Counted from the first letter of the stretch, positions 7,910 through 17,487 are shown. The stretch is DNA of 64,000 bases from JBMOMT01 sp049324835 (GCA_049324835.1 JBMOMT010000040.1:239188-303187), one strand, 5' to 3'. Notes: a model not told the origin generated them from the letters alone. Made by a program: numbers and translations.

Positions 7910-10183
7910 TTATTCTTCTCGTGTCGATGTCTCTTCCTCAGTCGCCTGGAACCGCTCCAACCATCGACCGAGCCAGCGCCGCCAGAGACGCGGGCGCAGG
8001 CTGTGCCACAAAGCAGCAGACTCGCCCTTGTCCACGGCATGTGGGCTGAATTGATCCATCACAAACAGCTCGGTGATACGATGGATGAAGCCCTGTCCGG
8101 CAGGAACCTGGCTGCCCAATTCCGCGGCATATTCGAAAGGCGTTTGGGGCTCCTTCAACGACACCCGAAGCAGACCGCCAAAACGCACCATGCGGGCATA
8201 GGCCTTTTGCACCCAATCCAAACCGCGCAGGCCCCGTTCCTCGATCCACCAATAACTGGCGCCCATCACCCACGCCAAAAGCAGCAGCCCACCGGCGACC
8301 CACAGGGCCGTGCTCCAGCCAGATGCTCGTTGAAGCGGTGGCAGTGACCCGCTGAAAGGCTCGTTTTCGAGTAATTCACGCCAGCGATCCATCTCGTCGC
8401 GCTCGTTGCCCGCGTTGGAACGATCACCATTGGCTTCGCCGGCGTTTTCCGAGGGCGGGCGGGGCCGCACGATGACCGGCTCGGCAGCGGTAGGCTCGAA
8501 CTCGATCCAGCCATAACCGGGAAAGTAGACCTCGGCCCAGGCGTGGGCATTGTTGTCGCGCACGCGATAGGTTTTGGATTCCGAGTTGTACTCGCCCCGA
8601 CCATAACCCACGGCAACCCGCGCCGGAATACCCACCGCACGCGCCATCACCACCAGCGCCGAGGAGTAATAGTCACAATACCCCTCTCTCAAATCAAACA
8701 GAAACCAGTCCACCAGGTCCTGATCAGAAGGCGGGGGTGGGATCACCTGGTTGTAGGGAATCTGTCGCAGATAGGCTTCCAGCGCCGAGGCCATGTCGTA
8801 GGCATTGGTCGCGTCGCGGGTGATCTCTTGGGCCAGATTCCGCACCCGCTGGGGCAACAAAGCCGGTAGTTGCAGGTAACGCGCCGTGACCCAGACGGGG
8901 TATTCGGCGCCGGCAGCTCGCAGCGAGGCTTCGTCCACAGCAGACATGGCCGAGATCACCAGGTAGCTCTGACCGCTCTCCAGCGGCGCGCGAGACGAGA
9001 TCATGGACACGTTGAACAGATCTTGCTGGCGACGTTCACCCGGCAGGCGACCCTGCACCGTGCTGTGGCGCACCTTGGTGGGCAGGCTCACGCCCAACGG
9101 CTCGGCGGCAGCCAGCAACTGTTGCCGTCCAGGTTGATAGACGGTGTAGGTCTGGGTGATGACACGCCGCATGTCGAATTGAGGCGTCAAAAAATTGGCG
9201 TCAAAAGCTTCCAGATAGGCCATCTCGTCGTCGTTATTGAGCCAGCCAGAGCCGGTATACTCGTCATAGATGGTGGCCCGCCAGTAGCGACCGGCCGGTG
9301 AAGCCACATCCATGACCACCTGGGTGCCCAACTGCACCGCCCCACCCAGGGTCATCGAGGTGCCAAAAGCAGCCGGCTGCGACCGGCCATAGTAGCGCGA
9401 GGAGAAAAAGAGACGGTTCCAGGTATCCTGCACCTGCTCCCATGGCTCGGAAAAGCGCGACCAAAACGTGGCCATCTCGTCACTGGCAGCGGCTCCCGGC
9501 ACACCCCAGGCCAGCACGACGATGATGAGAATAAAAACCACGCCATAACGCAAAAAATCCCAGGCGATCTCGGGGTCGTAGCGCACTCGCTCTTTCGACC
9601 AATTCTGTTGTTGTTGGAAAAGGTTGAAGCGGATGAAATAGAGCAGCACCAGGCACACGTAAACGATCAGAAAGGGCAGCAGGCGAGGCGGCCCCCAATA
9701 GAGATTGATCAGCAACACGGTGCCGCTGGGCAGGATGGCCCACCAGATGCGATAGCTGCGAAAGGTGGCCCAGGCCGCGGCATAGGCCACCAGCCAGACG
9801 ACACACGCCAAAAAGAGCACGAACATCAGGGCATCGTTGCTGCTGCCGCCGTACAACACACTCCACAGCCAGGCGTTGATGTGAAAACCCAGCTCGAACA
9901 ACCTGTCCCGAAACGTCAGGCCCGAGGGTAACAACATGCTGCCCAAATAACTCACCCAGGCCACACCATAGATCAGGCTAAAGAGATGAGCCGCCACGGT
10001 CGGGAAGCGAGTTTTGGACAAAAGAACGCCGGCGAACAGCCCCACCAGAGCGGCCCACTCGATAGTCTGGATATCGTCCACCCAGCGGGCAGAGGTGATA
10101 CTCCAGGTGGCCGTCATCACCATGCCGCCAAGCAAAAGCAGGGTAGAAACACCCTCGGGCATTCGTTTTTCTTCCAAAGCCAT
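7910..10183 (-). CDS. Transglutaminase-like membrane protein (TgpA-type)
   Basis: A 757-residue protein: about six N-terminal transmembrane segments (to about residue 230), a large extracytoplasmic region, a transglutaminase core with Cys in EGYCDYYSSA, His in NAHAWAEVYF and the acidic third position as Glu in WIEFEPT (usually Asp), a low-complexity linker, one more membrane helix (WVAGGLLLLAWVMG) and a DUF4129-like tail. The order matches TgpA/YebA-like proteins of unknown substrate. The start ATG at 10183 is chosen because the frame upstream reads through intergenic sequence. These proteins are usually next to a MoxR ATPase and a DUF58 protein; neither is present. Confidence 0.88.
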   Translation of the reverse strand: MALEEKRMPEGVSTLLLLGGMVMTATWSITSARWVDDIQTIEWAALVGLFAGVLLSKTRFPTVAAHLFSLIYGVAWVSYLGSMLLPSGLTFRDRLFELGFHINAWLWSVLYGGSSNDALMFVLFLACVVWLVAYAAAWATFRSYRIWWAILPSGTVLLINLYWGPPRLLPFLIVYVCLVLLYFIRFNLFQQQQNWSKERVRYDPEIAWDFLRYGVVFILIIVVLAWGVPGAAASDEMATFWSRFSEPWEQVQDTWNRLFFSSRYYGRSQPAAFGTSMTLGGAVQLGTQVVMDVASPAGRYWRATIYDEYTGSGWLNNDDEMAYLEAFDANFLTPQFDMRRVITQTYTVYQPGRQQLLAAAEPLGVSLPTKVRHSTVQGRLPGERRQQDLFNVSMISSRAPLESGQSYLVISAMSAVDEASLRAAGAEYPVWVTARYLQLPALLPQRVRNLAQEITRDATNAYDMASALEAYLRQIPYNQVIPPPPSDQDLVDWFLFDLREGYCDYYSSALVVMARAVGIPARVAVGYGRGEYNSESKTYRVRDNNAHAWAEVYFPGYGWIEFEPTAAEPVIVRPRPPSENAGEANGDRSNAGNERDEMDRWRELLENEPFSGSLPPLQRASGWSTALWVAGGLLLLAWVMGASYWWIEERGLRGLDWVQKAYARMVRFGGLLRVSLKEPQTPFEYAAELGSQVPAGQGFIHRITELFVMDQFSPHAVDKGESAALWHSLRPRLWRRWLGRWLERFQATEEETSTREE

Positions 10184-10299
10184 AGTCGAGTTACCTTGCC
10201 AGCCCGCCGGACCATCTGTGGTCAGATGGTCGGCAGGGTGAATGAAAAAATCGATGTAAATAATACCCCACGAGTCCGGTTCAGGTTCACCCGCCGGCC

Positions 10300-12009
10300 T
10301 CATGGCCCGCGAGAGCGCAGGATGGAGAACAGCAGCCACAGACCCATGATGGCTGCCAATACAAAGCTGATGTGGGCGATGGGCAGCCTCAGTCCCAGGA
10401 ACAGCCACTCGGTGGCCCGACCGTGGATGACGATGGCCGAGCCGACGATGAGCGCTGCCACCACCAGGCCAAAAGCCAGACGGCTGACCATACTATCCAG
10501 GCGGGCCATGAGCTGCTCCAACTGTCGCAGGTCGATGCCCAGCGTCAGCCGGCCATCCTGAACACGATCCATCAGTGAGGAGGCCTGTCGCGGCAGATCA
10601 CGCACCATACGGCCGGCCGAGTTCAGCGTCTGCAAGGCCTCGTCTTGCAACCGCTGCAACGAGAAACGCTCCCGCAAAAGCTGTTTACCAAACGGTTTGG
10701 CCATTTCGGCCAGGTTAAAGGTGGGGTCCAGGCTCAGCGCCACCCCCTCCAATACGATCACTACCCGGGCCAGCAGCGCCAGATCGGGCGGCAGGTGGAT
10801 ACGATGTTTAAAGGCCGCCGCCAACATCTCTTGCAGCAGGTCGCCGACAGGCAGCATTTCCAGCGGCAGCCCGTAAAAACGGGTGAACAGCCGTTGCACA
10901 TCTCGCTCCATGGCGGCCGGATCGGTGGTGGGACTGGTTGCCCCCAGGCGCAAGATCACCCCCACCACCTCCTGGCTGTCCTGGGCCAGCAGGGCCAGCA
11001 ACAGCGCACCCAACACATTTTTGGTGCGGGGCGTCAACTGGCCCACCATGCCAAAATCCACCAGACCGATCCGATCGTGACACACCAGAACGTTGGCCGG
11101 GTGAGGATCGGCGTGGAAAAAACCGTCTACGAAGACCTGATGCAGATACAGATCGACCGTCGTCTCGGCAACGGCGGCCAGATCGTATTTTTCGGCGCGT
11201 AACTGCTGCGGGTCGGTCAGCTTGAGACCCTCCAGCGCCTCCAGCGTGAGCACCCGCCGCGTGCTGTGGTCCCAGTAGACCTGGGGGATGATCACACGCG
11301 CGTCGGCGGCCAGATTGCGGCGCAGACGGTCGGCGTTGCGGGCTTCGACGGTGTAATCCAACTCGTCGCGCAGCGCCTGGCTCAGCTCTTCGACGATCTC
11401 GACCAGGTGCGCGTCGCGGGCGCGGGTGGAGCGTCGCTCCAAAAAGCGGGCCTGGCGCAATAACAAGTCCAGATCGGCGTGGACGGTGCGCTCGATGTCG
11501 GGGCGTTGCACCTTGACCACCACCCGCCGACCGTCGGGCAGGGTGGCGCGGTGCACCTGGCCAATAGAGGCGCTGGCGATGGGCTCCGGATCGAAGGCGG
11601 CGAAGGCTTTTTCCAGAGGCGCGCCCAACTCTTCCTGAACGCGGGCCACGATCTGCTCCAGCGGCACCGCTGGGGTGGCGTCGAGCAGTTTACTCAACTC
11701 GGCGATATACTCGGCGGGTAACAGATCGGCGCGACCGCTGAGCACCTGACCGATCTTGATAAAAGTGGGGCCCAGGTCTTCCAGGGTGTGCCGCACGCGC
11801 TCTGAAACCGAACGGGCGCTGGAACGGGCGTCGGCCCCGTCCACGCGTCGGCGGCGCCACGCCGAGAGAAACTGCGTCAGGCCCAACTGTTCGGCGACAA
11901 AGCCCAGGCCATTTTTGATCAGAATCTCGGCGATCTCGCGGGCGCGGGCAATTTCGGCATACTGTCGGCGAAAAGGTCTGGTCACCAGAGGGTTTCGTCT
12001 CCCTGCCAC
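10300..12009 (-). CDS. UbiB/AarF (ABC1) family atypical kinase
   Basis: A 569-residue protein. The ABC1 signature is present: KxGQ-type motif TFIKIGQVLSGRADLLP, the Ala-rich loop IASASIGQVHRATL, VVVKVQRP, FFHADPHPANVLV and VDFGMVG. Two C-terminal hydrophobic helices (about 500-560) anchor it. In the family it supports isoprenoid quinone synthesis or lipid homeostasis by ATPase/kinase activity. The GTG at 12009 lies only about 12 nt after the -10 box and lacks a Shine-Dalgarno site, so translation may be leaderless or start at GTG 11985. Confidence 0.92.
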   Translation of the reverse strand: MAGRRNPLVTRPFRRQYAEIARAREIAEILIKNGLGFVAEQLGLTQFLSAWRRRRVDGADARSSARSVSERVRHTLEDLGPTFIKIGQVLSGRADLLPAEYIAELSKLLDATPAVPLEQIVARVQEELGAPLEKAFAAFDPEPIASASIGQVHRATLPDGRRVVVKVQRPDIERTVHADLDLLLRQARFLERRSTRARDAHLVEIVEELSQALRDELDYTVEARNADRLRRNLAADARVIIPQVYWDHSTRRVLTLEALEGLKLTDPQQLRAEKYDLAAVAETTVDLYLHQVFVDGFFHADPHPANVLVCHDRIGLVDFGMVGQLTPRTKNVLGALLLALLAQDSQEVVGVILRLGATSPTTDPAAMERDVQRLFTRFYGLPLEMLPVGDLLQEMLAAAFKHRIHLPPDLALLARVVIVLEGVALSLDPTFNLAEMAKPFGKQLLRERFSLQRLQDEALQTLNSAGRMVRDLPRQASSLMDRVQDGRLTLGIDLRQLEQLMARLDSMVSRLAFGLVVAALIVGSAIVIHGRATEWLFLGLRLPIAHISFVLAAIMGLWLLFSILRSRGP

Positions 12010-12021
12010 AAGAGTAGTTCA

Positions 12022-12050
12022 ATTATACTTTAACCTTTTGTCGGGCGCAA
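12022..12050 (-). promoter_or_regulatory. Promoter of the UbiB-family gene
   Basis: Minus strand: TTGCGC (12045-12050), 17-bp spacer, TATAAT (12022-12027). Its -35 box directly abuts the -35 box of the divergent promoter at 12051. Confidence 0.7.
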
Positions 12051-12079
12051 TTGACAAATCTACGAAAAAATAGGATAAT
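12051..12079 (+). promoter_or_regulatory. Promoter of the TPR repeat protein gene
   Basis: TTGACA (12051-12056), 17-bp spacer, GATAAT (12074-12079). The two divergent promoters meet back to back without intervening bases. Confidence 0.7.
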
Positions 12080-12142
12080 AGAAACGAACACATTGGACAT
12101 AAGGCTGTTGGTTTTTCACAGGCCGAGTCAGGGAGGTAGGCC

Positions 12143-15100
12143 ATGAGGAGTGAAGGTGAAAAGAGTCTGAGTGCCTACTGCGCCGAGGCTGAGCAGTTGA
12201 TCGAGCAGCGTGAGCTCGAGGCGGCGATTGCCCTGGGGCAGCACCTGCTCCGACACTACCCCAAATACGTGAACGCTTATCGGGTTTTGGCCAGGGCCAC
12301 GCTGGATCAGGGCCAGGTGGGCCATGCCGCCGATCTGTTCAAACGGGTGTTGAGCGCCGATCCGGAGGATTTAGAGTCGCGAGTGGGGCTGGGCCTCATC
12401 TACAACGAAGAAGAGGCCCTGGAGGAGGCGCTGTGGCAGTGGGAGCGAGCGTTCGAGCTGGCACCCGGAAACCCGGATATTCGGGCTCAACTCCGCCAGG
12501 TGCGCGAGCGCCTGGAAGGACGCGAGTTCCCGCGTATCGAGCTGACCCGCGGCGCTTTGGGTCGGCTCTATGCCCGTGGCGGCCTTTTCCAACAGGCCGC
12601 CGACGAATTTCAGGCCGTGGTGCGCCACGACCCGCAGCGCGTCGATGTGCTGGTTGCGCTGGCCGAAACGTTATGGCGTGATGGCAAACTGGCCGCGGCC
12701 GAGGCGATCTGCGAACAAGTGTTGCAGGAATTACCCAATTGTCTCAAGGCCAACTTGCTGCTGGGCCACATCTGGCTCACGACCGGCCGAGAGGAAGAGA
12801 GCCACGGCCCATTCCGCATCGCACAGGCGTTGGAACCGGAAAACCGGGTGGCTGCCGTTCTTTTGGGTGAGACGAGCCCACTCAGCGCCGAGACAGTGAC
12901 CGTCACGCTTCCAGACGAGTTGCCCCGCCCGGCCCTCGAGACGGCGGATCTGATCCCGGCCGGAGAGGCGCTACAGGAAGAAGAAGAAGAAGCCGAGCTG
13001 CCCGACTGGCTGACCCAGATTCGCAGCGCCGGCATGGCAGAAGAGGTGGTGGAAGATCGGGAGTCATTGCCCAACTGGCTGACCGCCGAAGAATCGGTCG
13101 AAAAGCCGGAAGAGGCGCCGGTCGCGGCTGCTCCCGTGAAGGCGCCGCCCGTTGCAGTCGAGCCAGAGGCAGCCGAGGCAGCCGAGGAGCTGCCCGATTG
13201 GCTTGCCGCACTCAGAGATCAGGAATCCGAGCTGCCCGATCGGGCCGAGGTCGCAGAGCCTGTCGCGCCTGAAATACCCTCGGAGCGCGAACCGCTCGTT
13301 TTCGACGTGGAAGAAGAGGACATCCCAGAGTGGTTGCGGGCGTTGAGCGCCGAGGATGATTTTATCGACGCCAGCGATCTGGCGTTGGAGCCGCACGCGG
13401 AACCAGAGACGGCGCCGGATGTCTCTGCCAGGGATGTGCCCGCCTGGTTACGGGCCATCGAAAGCGAGAGCGATCAAACGGTCGACGCGGTTTCGGAAGA
13501 CGAGACGCCCGCCCGCACAGCCGGGCCAGACCAGGAACCGGCAGGGGAAGGTGTCGAACCGGAGCTGGCGGCCGAGATGGAGCCGCTTGAACCGGAAACA
13601 GATGATACGGATCGCTGGCGCGAGATCATGCGCCAGGAAGGCCTGGAACAGATGATCCAGCAAGTGCCGGCGGATGTCGAGGCATGGCCCGAAACAGAAC
13701 CGGCCGAAGACATGCCCGACTGGCTGACGGCGTTGCAGGTGGAGGAATCAGAGGCAGAGGCTGCCGGGCCAGAGGCGGTCGAGACGATCCAGCCGCCAGA
13801 GGTCGAAGAGATGCCCGACTGGCTGACGGCATTGCAGGTGGAGGAATCAGAGGCAGAGGCCGCCGGGCCAGAGGCGGTCGAGACGATCCAGCCGCCAGAG
13901 GTCGAAGAGATGCCCGACTGGCTGACGGCGTTGCAGCCAGAAGAAGCGCCAGATATCCAGAAAAGTGAGCCTGCCGCCGAGCCGGATGTGGCCCTGGATG
14001 ATGAGACAGATCTGTGGCGCGAGATCATGCGCCAGGAGGGCCTGGAACAGATGATCCAGGCCGTGCCCGCCGAGATCGAGGGCCTGCCAGATGAGGAAGA
14101 AGCGGCTGAAGGTGAGATACCAGACTGGCTACTCACCTTGCAGCCAGAAAAGCCTGGCGAGAAGGAAGAATTGGAGAGGCCGGAGCCGCCTCAACCGCCA
14201 GCAGCAGAGCACATCTCGGCGCCAGCCGAGCCGGCAGAGGCCATCCCAGACTGGCTGGCGGCCTTGCGGGCCGGTGAGCCAGAAGCAGAGGCCATGGAAG
14301 CAAAAGAGGCGGAGGAAGAACCAACGGACTGGCTGGCGGCCCTGCAGGCCGACGAGCCCCAGGAGCAAGAAGCCGTCGCCGGGCCGGAGGTTGTGGAGAC
14401 CATCGAGCCGGAAGAGGAAGCCGCGCCCGACTGGCTGGCGGCCCTGCAGGCCGATGAGCCAGAAGCAGAGGACATGGAAACGGCAGAGGTGGAGGAAGAG
14501 GCAACACCGGAGACGCCTTCAGGGGGTGATACCGATCTGTGGCGCGAGATCATGCGTCAGGAGGGCCTGGCAGACATGATCCAGGCTGCGCCGTCCGCCG
14601 AACCAGAACCCCAGGCCGTCGAGCCGGAAGAGCAAGCCGTGCCCGACTGGCTGGCGGCCCTGCAGGCCGACGAGCCCCAGGAGCAAGAAGCCGTCGCCAG
14701 GCCGGAGGTTGTGGAGACCATCGAGCCGGAAGAGGAAGCCGCGCCCGACTGGCTGGCGGCCCTGCAGGCCGATGAGCCCCAGGAGCAGGAAGCCGTCGCC
14801 GGGCCGGAGGTTGTGGAGACCATCGAACCGGAAGAGGAGGCCGCGCCCGGCTGGCTGGCGGCCCTGCAGGCCGAAGCCCCTGAAGAGGCGCCGGCGGCGG
14901 AAATCGTCTCGGAAGCGGCCGAACCAGGCCTGGAAGCGTTGGCCGAAGCCGAGCAGCGGGTCGAAGAGACGATAGCCGAGGGTAAAGAGAAAAAAGAGAT
15001 CACGGCAGAACCGGTCGAGGAAAAAGTTGTGCCCCAGGCTTCCTTTATCGTCTCCAGTTACCTTCGCCGCCTGGAGACCCAACCCAAAAACTGGGAGGTG

Positions 15101-15349
15101 CGCCTGGCTCTGGCGCGCGCCTATCGCGATGAAAAAAATCCGGCAGATGCCTTTGAGCAATATCGGTTGCTGGTGGAAGCAGGACAAAAGATCAAAGAGT
15201 TGGCGCCCGATCTGGAAGGGTTGTGCGACTCTTTTCCCGACGATGCGGCGTGGCATCAACTGCTGGGTGATGCCTACATGCGAGCCAACCGGCTCTCCGA
15301 CGCGCTGGCAGCTTACCGCTCGGCTCAGACGGCGCTATCCCGTCGGTGA
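12143..15349 (+). CDS. Giant acidic TPR protein with repeated xWL motifs
   Basis: 1068 residues. The start ATG follows GGGAGG. The N-terminus (about 1-240) is TPR-like helical repeats (YPKYVNAYRVLARATLDQG and similar). The middle (about 270-930) is highly acidic and low in complexity, with about 15 copies of a short (D/N/E/A/G/T)-WL-x-x-L motif, typically PDWLTALQ or PDWLAALQ, and three copies of WREIMRQEGL. Near-identical blocks of 33-34 residues are tandemly repeated at the DNA level (for example 13728-13925 and 14640-14870). The C-terminus (about 960-1068) returns to TPR-like helices. No signal peptide or membrane segment. It is probably a multivalent cytoplasmic scaffold; partner unknown. 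Confidence 0.85.
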   Translation: MRSEGEKSLSAYCAEAEQLIEQRELEAAIALGQHLLRHYPKYVNAYRVLARATLDQGQVGHAADLFKRVLSADPEDLESRVGLGLIYNEEEALEEALWQWERAFELAPGNPDIRAQLRQVRERLEGREFPRIELTRGALGRLYARGGLFQQAADEFQAVVRHDPQRVDVLVALAETLWRDGKLAAAEAICEQVLQELPNCLKANLLLGHIWLTTGREEESHGPFRIAQALEPENRVAAVLLGETSPLSAETVTVTLPDELPRPALETADLIPAGEALQEEEEEAELPDWLTQIRSAGMAEEVVEDRESLPNWLTAEESVEKPEEAPVAAAPVKAPPVAVEPEAAEAAEELPDWLAALRDQESELPDRAEVAEPVAPEIPSEREPLVFDVEEEDIPEWLRALSAEDDFIDASDLALEPHAEPETAPDVSARDVPAWLRAIESESDQTVDAVSEDETPARTAGPDQEPAGEGVEPELAAEMEPLEPETDDTDRWREIMRQEGLEQMIQQVPADVEAWPETEPAEDMPDWLTALQVEESEAEAAGPEAVETIQPPEVEEMPDWLTALQVEESEAEAAGPEAVETIQPPEVEEMPDWLTALQPEEAPDIQKSEPAAEPDVALDDETDLWREIMRQEGLEQMIQAVPAEIEGLPDEEEAAEGEIPDWLLTLQPEKPGEKEELERPEPPQPPAAEHISAPAEPAEAIPDWLAALRAGEPEAEAMEAKEAEEEPTDWLAALQADEPQEQEAVAGPEVVETIEPEEEAAPDWLAALQADEPEAEDMETAEVEEEATPETPSGGDTDLWREIMRQEGLADMIQAAPSAEPEPQAVEPEEQAVPDWLAALQADEPQEQEAVARPEVVETIEPEEEAAPDWLAALQADEPQEQEAVAGPEVVETIEPEEEAAPGWLAALQAEAPEEAPAAEIVSEAAEPGLEALAEAEQRVEETIAEGKEKKEITAEPVEEKVVPQASFIVSSYLRRLETQPKNWEVRLALARAYRDEKNPADAFEQYRLLVEAGQKIKELAPDLEGLCDSFPDDAAWHQLLGDAYMRANRLSDALAAYRSAQTALSRR

Positions 15350-15368
15350 GCAGTCCATCACCATCTGG

Positions 15369-15401
15369 CAGGGGCAGGCATGTATCCTGCCCCTGTTCTT
15401 T
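15369..15401 (+). terminator. Terminator of the TPR gene
   Basis: A perfect 10-bp stem, CAGGGGCAGG with CCTGCCCCTG around a 7-nt loop, is followed by TTCTTT, 20 nt after the stop codon. Confidence 0.8.
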
Positions 15402-15413
15402 GTAACGTCGATG

Positions 15414-15701
15414 GTCACTGCTCAGCCTACCCTCCCGCAGGCTAAAATCGGCCATCCTGTCCCACAATCTGGCCGACTAGACCCGGCAAACCTGCAAACT
15501 GTGGCGGCACAAGGAGGCGCGGCAATGCCGCGCCCTTAGGATCCGTAAAAATATAAATTCCCGTGTCACCCTGAGCGAAGCGAAGGGTCTCGTTCTACTC
15601 AAACGGGATTCTTCGCGCCCTTACAGGCGCTCAGAATGACAGTGGCGGAAGTTATTCTTTTACAGACCCTTACGAAAGCCTGCGGGAAGGTGAGTTGTTA
15701 C
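15414..15701. repeat. Inverted-repeat element family A, copy 2, split by a nested MITE
   Basis: The outer parts (15414-15538 and 15670-15701) match the uninterrupted copy at 49686-49839 almost base for base, including TGGCCGACTAGACCC and the GGCGCGGCAATGCCGCG centre. The 131-bp family B element interrupts it. No gene is supported between 15350 and 15796. Confidence 0.88.
15539..15669. mobile_element. MITE-like element family B, nested copy (131 bp)
   Basis: Terminal inverted repeats GGATCCGTAAAA / TTTTACAGACCC (GGGTCTGTAAAA on the other strand; 10 of 12 match) are flanked by TTA on both sides (15536-15538 and 15670-15672). The empty site is visible in the sister repeat at 49.8 kb. It has no coding capacity. 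The inverse copy at 47406-47536 has the same length. Confidence 0.85.
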
Positions 15702-15796
15702 CGTCGATGAGTATTGGGCGCAGTTGTGTTCAGAATCAAGCCGATAAAAATCACCGAGTCCAGTTCGGACCCAAACGAAACCGTCAGGGAGGAAAC

Positions 15797-16246
15797 GTGG
15801 AACGCACACTGATCATCATCAAACCCGACGCCGTTCAACGCGGGCTCATCGGCCCCATCGTTACCCGTTTTGAGCAGCGTGGGCTGCGCATCGTGGGCCT
15901 AAAGCTCATGCACATCACCCGCGAGCTGGCCGAGCGCCATTATGCCGTGCACAAGGGCAAACCTTTTTACGTCGGCTTGTTGGACTATATCACCTCCGGG
16001 CCGGTGGTGGTTTTGGCCCTGGAAGGCCCCCAGGCCATCGCGGCGGCCAGGGCCACCATGGGCGCCACCCGGCCGGTGGAAGCCTCGCCCGGCACCATCC
16101 GCGCCGATTTTGGCCTGGAAGTGGGCCGTAATCTGGTTCACGGCTCCGATGGCCCCGAAACAGCCGCTTTTGAGCTGAACCTGTTCTTCGATGCATCCGA
16201 GCTGGTCTCGTGGGCGCGCGACACCGACCGCTGGATCCTGGAATGA
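15797..16246 (+). CDS. ndk: Nucleoside diphosphate kinase
   Basis: A 149-residue complete enzyme that transfers the gamma-phosphate among nucleoside di- and triphosphates. The N-terminal signature is ERTLIIIKPDAVQRGLIG; the phospho-histidine is His115 in NLVHGSDG. The start is GTG at 15797, preceded by GGGAGGAAAC. The sirtuin gene follows after 9 bp, so the two are probably cotranscribed. Confidence 0.97.
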   Translation: MERTLIIIKPDAVQRGLIGPIVTRFEQRGLRIVGLKLMHITRELAERHYAVHKGKPFYVGLLDYITSGPVVVLALEGPQAIAAARATMGATRPVEASPGTIRADFGLEVGRNLVHGSDGPETAAFELNLFFDASELVSWARDTDRWILE

Positions 16247-16255
16247 GTCGCGTCC

Positions 16256-16972
16256 ATGTCGATGATGAACCTGCCTCAGAACGTGGCTGTGTTGACCGGC
16301 GCCGGCGTCTCGGCGGAGAGTGGCATACCCACGTTTCGTGGTGAGGCCGGTCTGTGGCGCAACTTTCGCCCGGAAGAGCTGGCCACACCGGCGGCCTTTT
16401 TCCGCGATCCGGCGTTGGTGTGGCAATGGTACGAGTGGCGGCGGGGGATCATCGGCAACTGCCAAGCCAATGCCGCCCATCACACGCTGGCCCGGATGGA
16501 GCGCGCCATGCCGCACCTGACGCTGATCACACAGAACGTGGATGGCCTGCACCAACTGGCCGGCAGCGCCCGTGTGCTCGAGCTGCATGGCAACATCTGG
16601 CGGGCGCGCTGCACGCGCGAAGGGACGGTTACGGAGCTTTTGGAGCATCCTTTGGCCGAGATACCACCGCGCTGCGCCTGCGGCGCGATGCTCCGGCCTG
16701 ATGTGGTCTGGTTTGGTGAAGGCTTGCCGCCCGACACGTTGCAGGCGGCGTTTGCAGCGGTGCAATCGTGCCAGGTGATGCTGGTGGTGGGCACTTCGGG
16801 GGTGGTGGAGCCGGCGGCCTCGCTGCCGCGCCTGGCCAAACAACGTGGCGCGCACGTGATCGAGATCAACCTGGCAGCCACGCCCATCTCACGCTACGCC
16901 GACGAGGTCCGGCTCGGTCCGGCGGCGGTGGAACTGCCCCGCCTGTGGGCCCAATGGCAGGTATCGGCCTGA
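16256..16972 (+). CDS. cobB: NAD-dependent protein deacylase (sirtuin, CobB type)
   Basis: A 238-residue sirtuin that removes acyl groups from lysines using NAD+. NAD-binding GAGVSAESGIPTFRG (16-29), TQNVDGLH (92-99) and catalytic His111 in ELHGN are intact. The zinc site is atypical: the first pair has a single Cys (RARCTREG) while the second is CAC, so zinc binding may be weakened. A late motif VVWFGE fits the family. It follows ndk by 9 bp. Confidence 0.92.
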   Translation: MSMMNLPQNVAVLTGAGVSAESGIPTFRGEAGLWRNFRPEELATPAAFFRDPALVWQWYEWRRGIIGNCQANAAHHTLARMERAMPHLTLITQNVDGLHQLAGSARVLELHGNIWRARCTREGTVTELLEHPLAEIPPRCACGAMLRPDVVWFGEGLPPDTLQAAFAAVQSCQVMLVVGTSGVVEPAASLPRLAKQRGAHVIEINLAATPISRYADEVRLGPAAVELPRLWAQWQVSA

Positions 16973-17051
16973 GCTGCCCGGCCTGCAACCTCGATCCGGC
17001 CGGGCGCGTATAACCAGTTGGACGATCACACCGAGTCAGGAGGGTGGACAA

Positions 17052-17477
17052 ATGGCCGCTCAGCGTCGACCTCAAAACTCTGAACAGACTTTTGGTTTTT
17101 TGAAAGACCTGATCCAGCAGGGACGGCTGCTGTGGCGACTGCTGCACGACCCGCGCGTGCCGGGCTGGGTCAAAGCTATCCCGGCAGCCGTGTTGATCTA
17201 TTTGTTTTTTCCCATCGATCTGCTGCCCGACCCGGCGTTGGGGTTGGGTCAACTGGACGACCTGGCCGTGGTATTGTTGGGCCTCAAACTGTTTCGTGAT
17301 TTCAGCCCGCGGGCCGTGGTGCGTGAGCACGAGGCCAATATGGCCGGCGAGTCCAGTCCATGGCAGGTGGTGGAGCCGGAAGCGCCATCCCCTGCGGCCA
17401 ACGCCAGCTACATCGACGCCGAATATCGGCTGGTGGAGTCCGATCCAGACGAAAACTCGCACCCCCGCCCAAGGTGA
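17052..17477 (+). CDS. DUF1232 (YkvA-like) membrane-associated protein
   Basis: A 141-residue protein with the DUF1232 core: VPGWVKAIPAAVLIYLFFPIDLLPDPALG followed by LDDLAVVLLGLKLF, giving one or two short membrane segments. A polar C-terminal tail of about 50 residues follows. The start ATG at 17052 has GGAGGGTGG upstream. Function unknown. It is convergent with the hybrid kinase gene, with only 10 bp between the ends. Confidence 0.85.
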   Translation: MAAQRRPQNSEQTFGFLKDLIQQGRLLWRLLHDPRVPGWVKAIPAAVLIYLFFPIDLLPDPALGLGQLDDLAVVLLGLKLFRDFSPRAVVREHEANMAGESSPWQVVEPEAPSPAANASYIDAEYRLVESDPDENSHPRPR

Positions 17478-17487
17478 CCGTCGCCGC

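Noticed and set aside
12900..14900. CRISPR-like regularly spaced repeats
   Set aside because: The periodicity is coding: in-frame xWL repeats of a protein, without unique spacers. No cas genes are seen.
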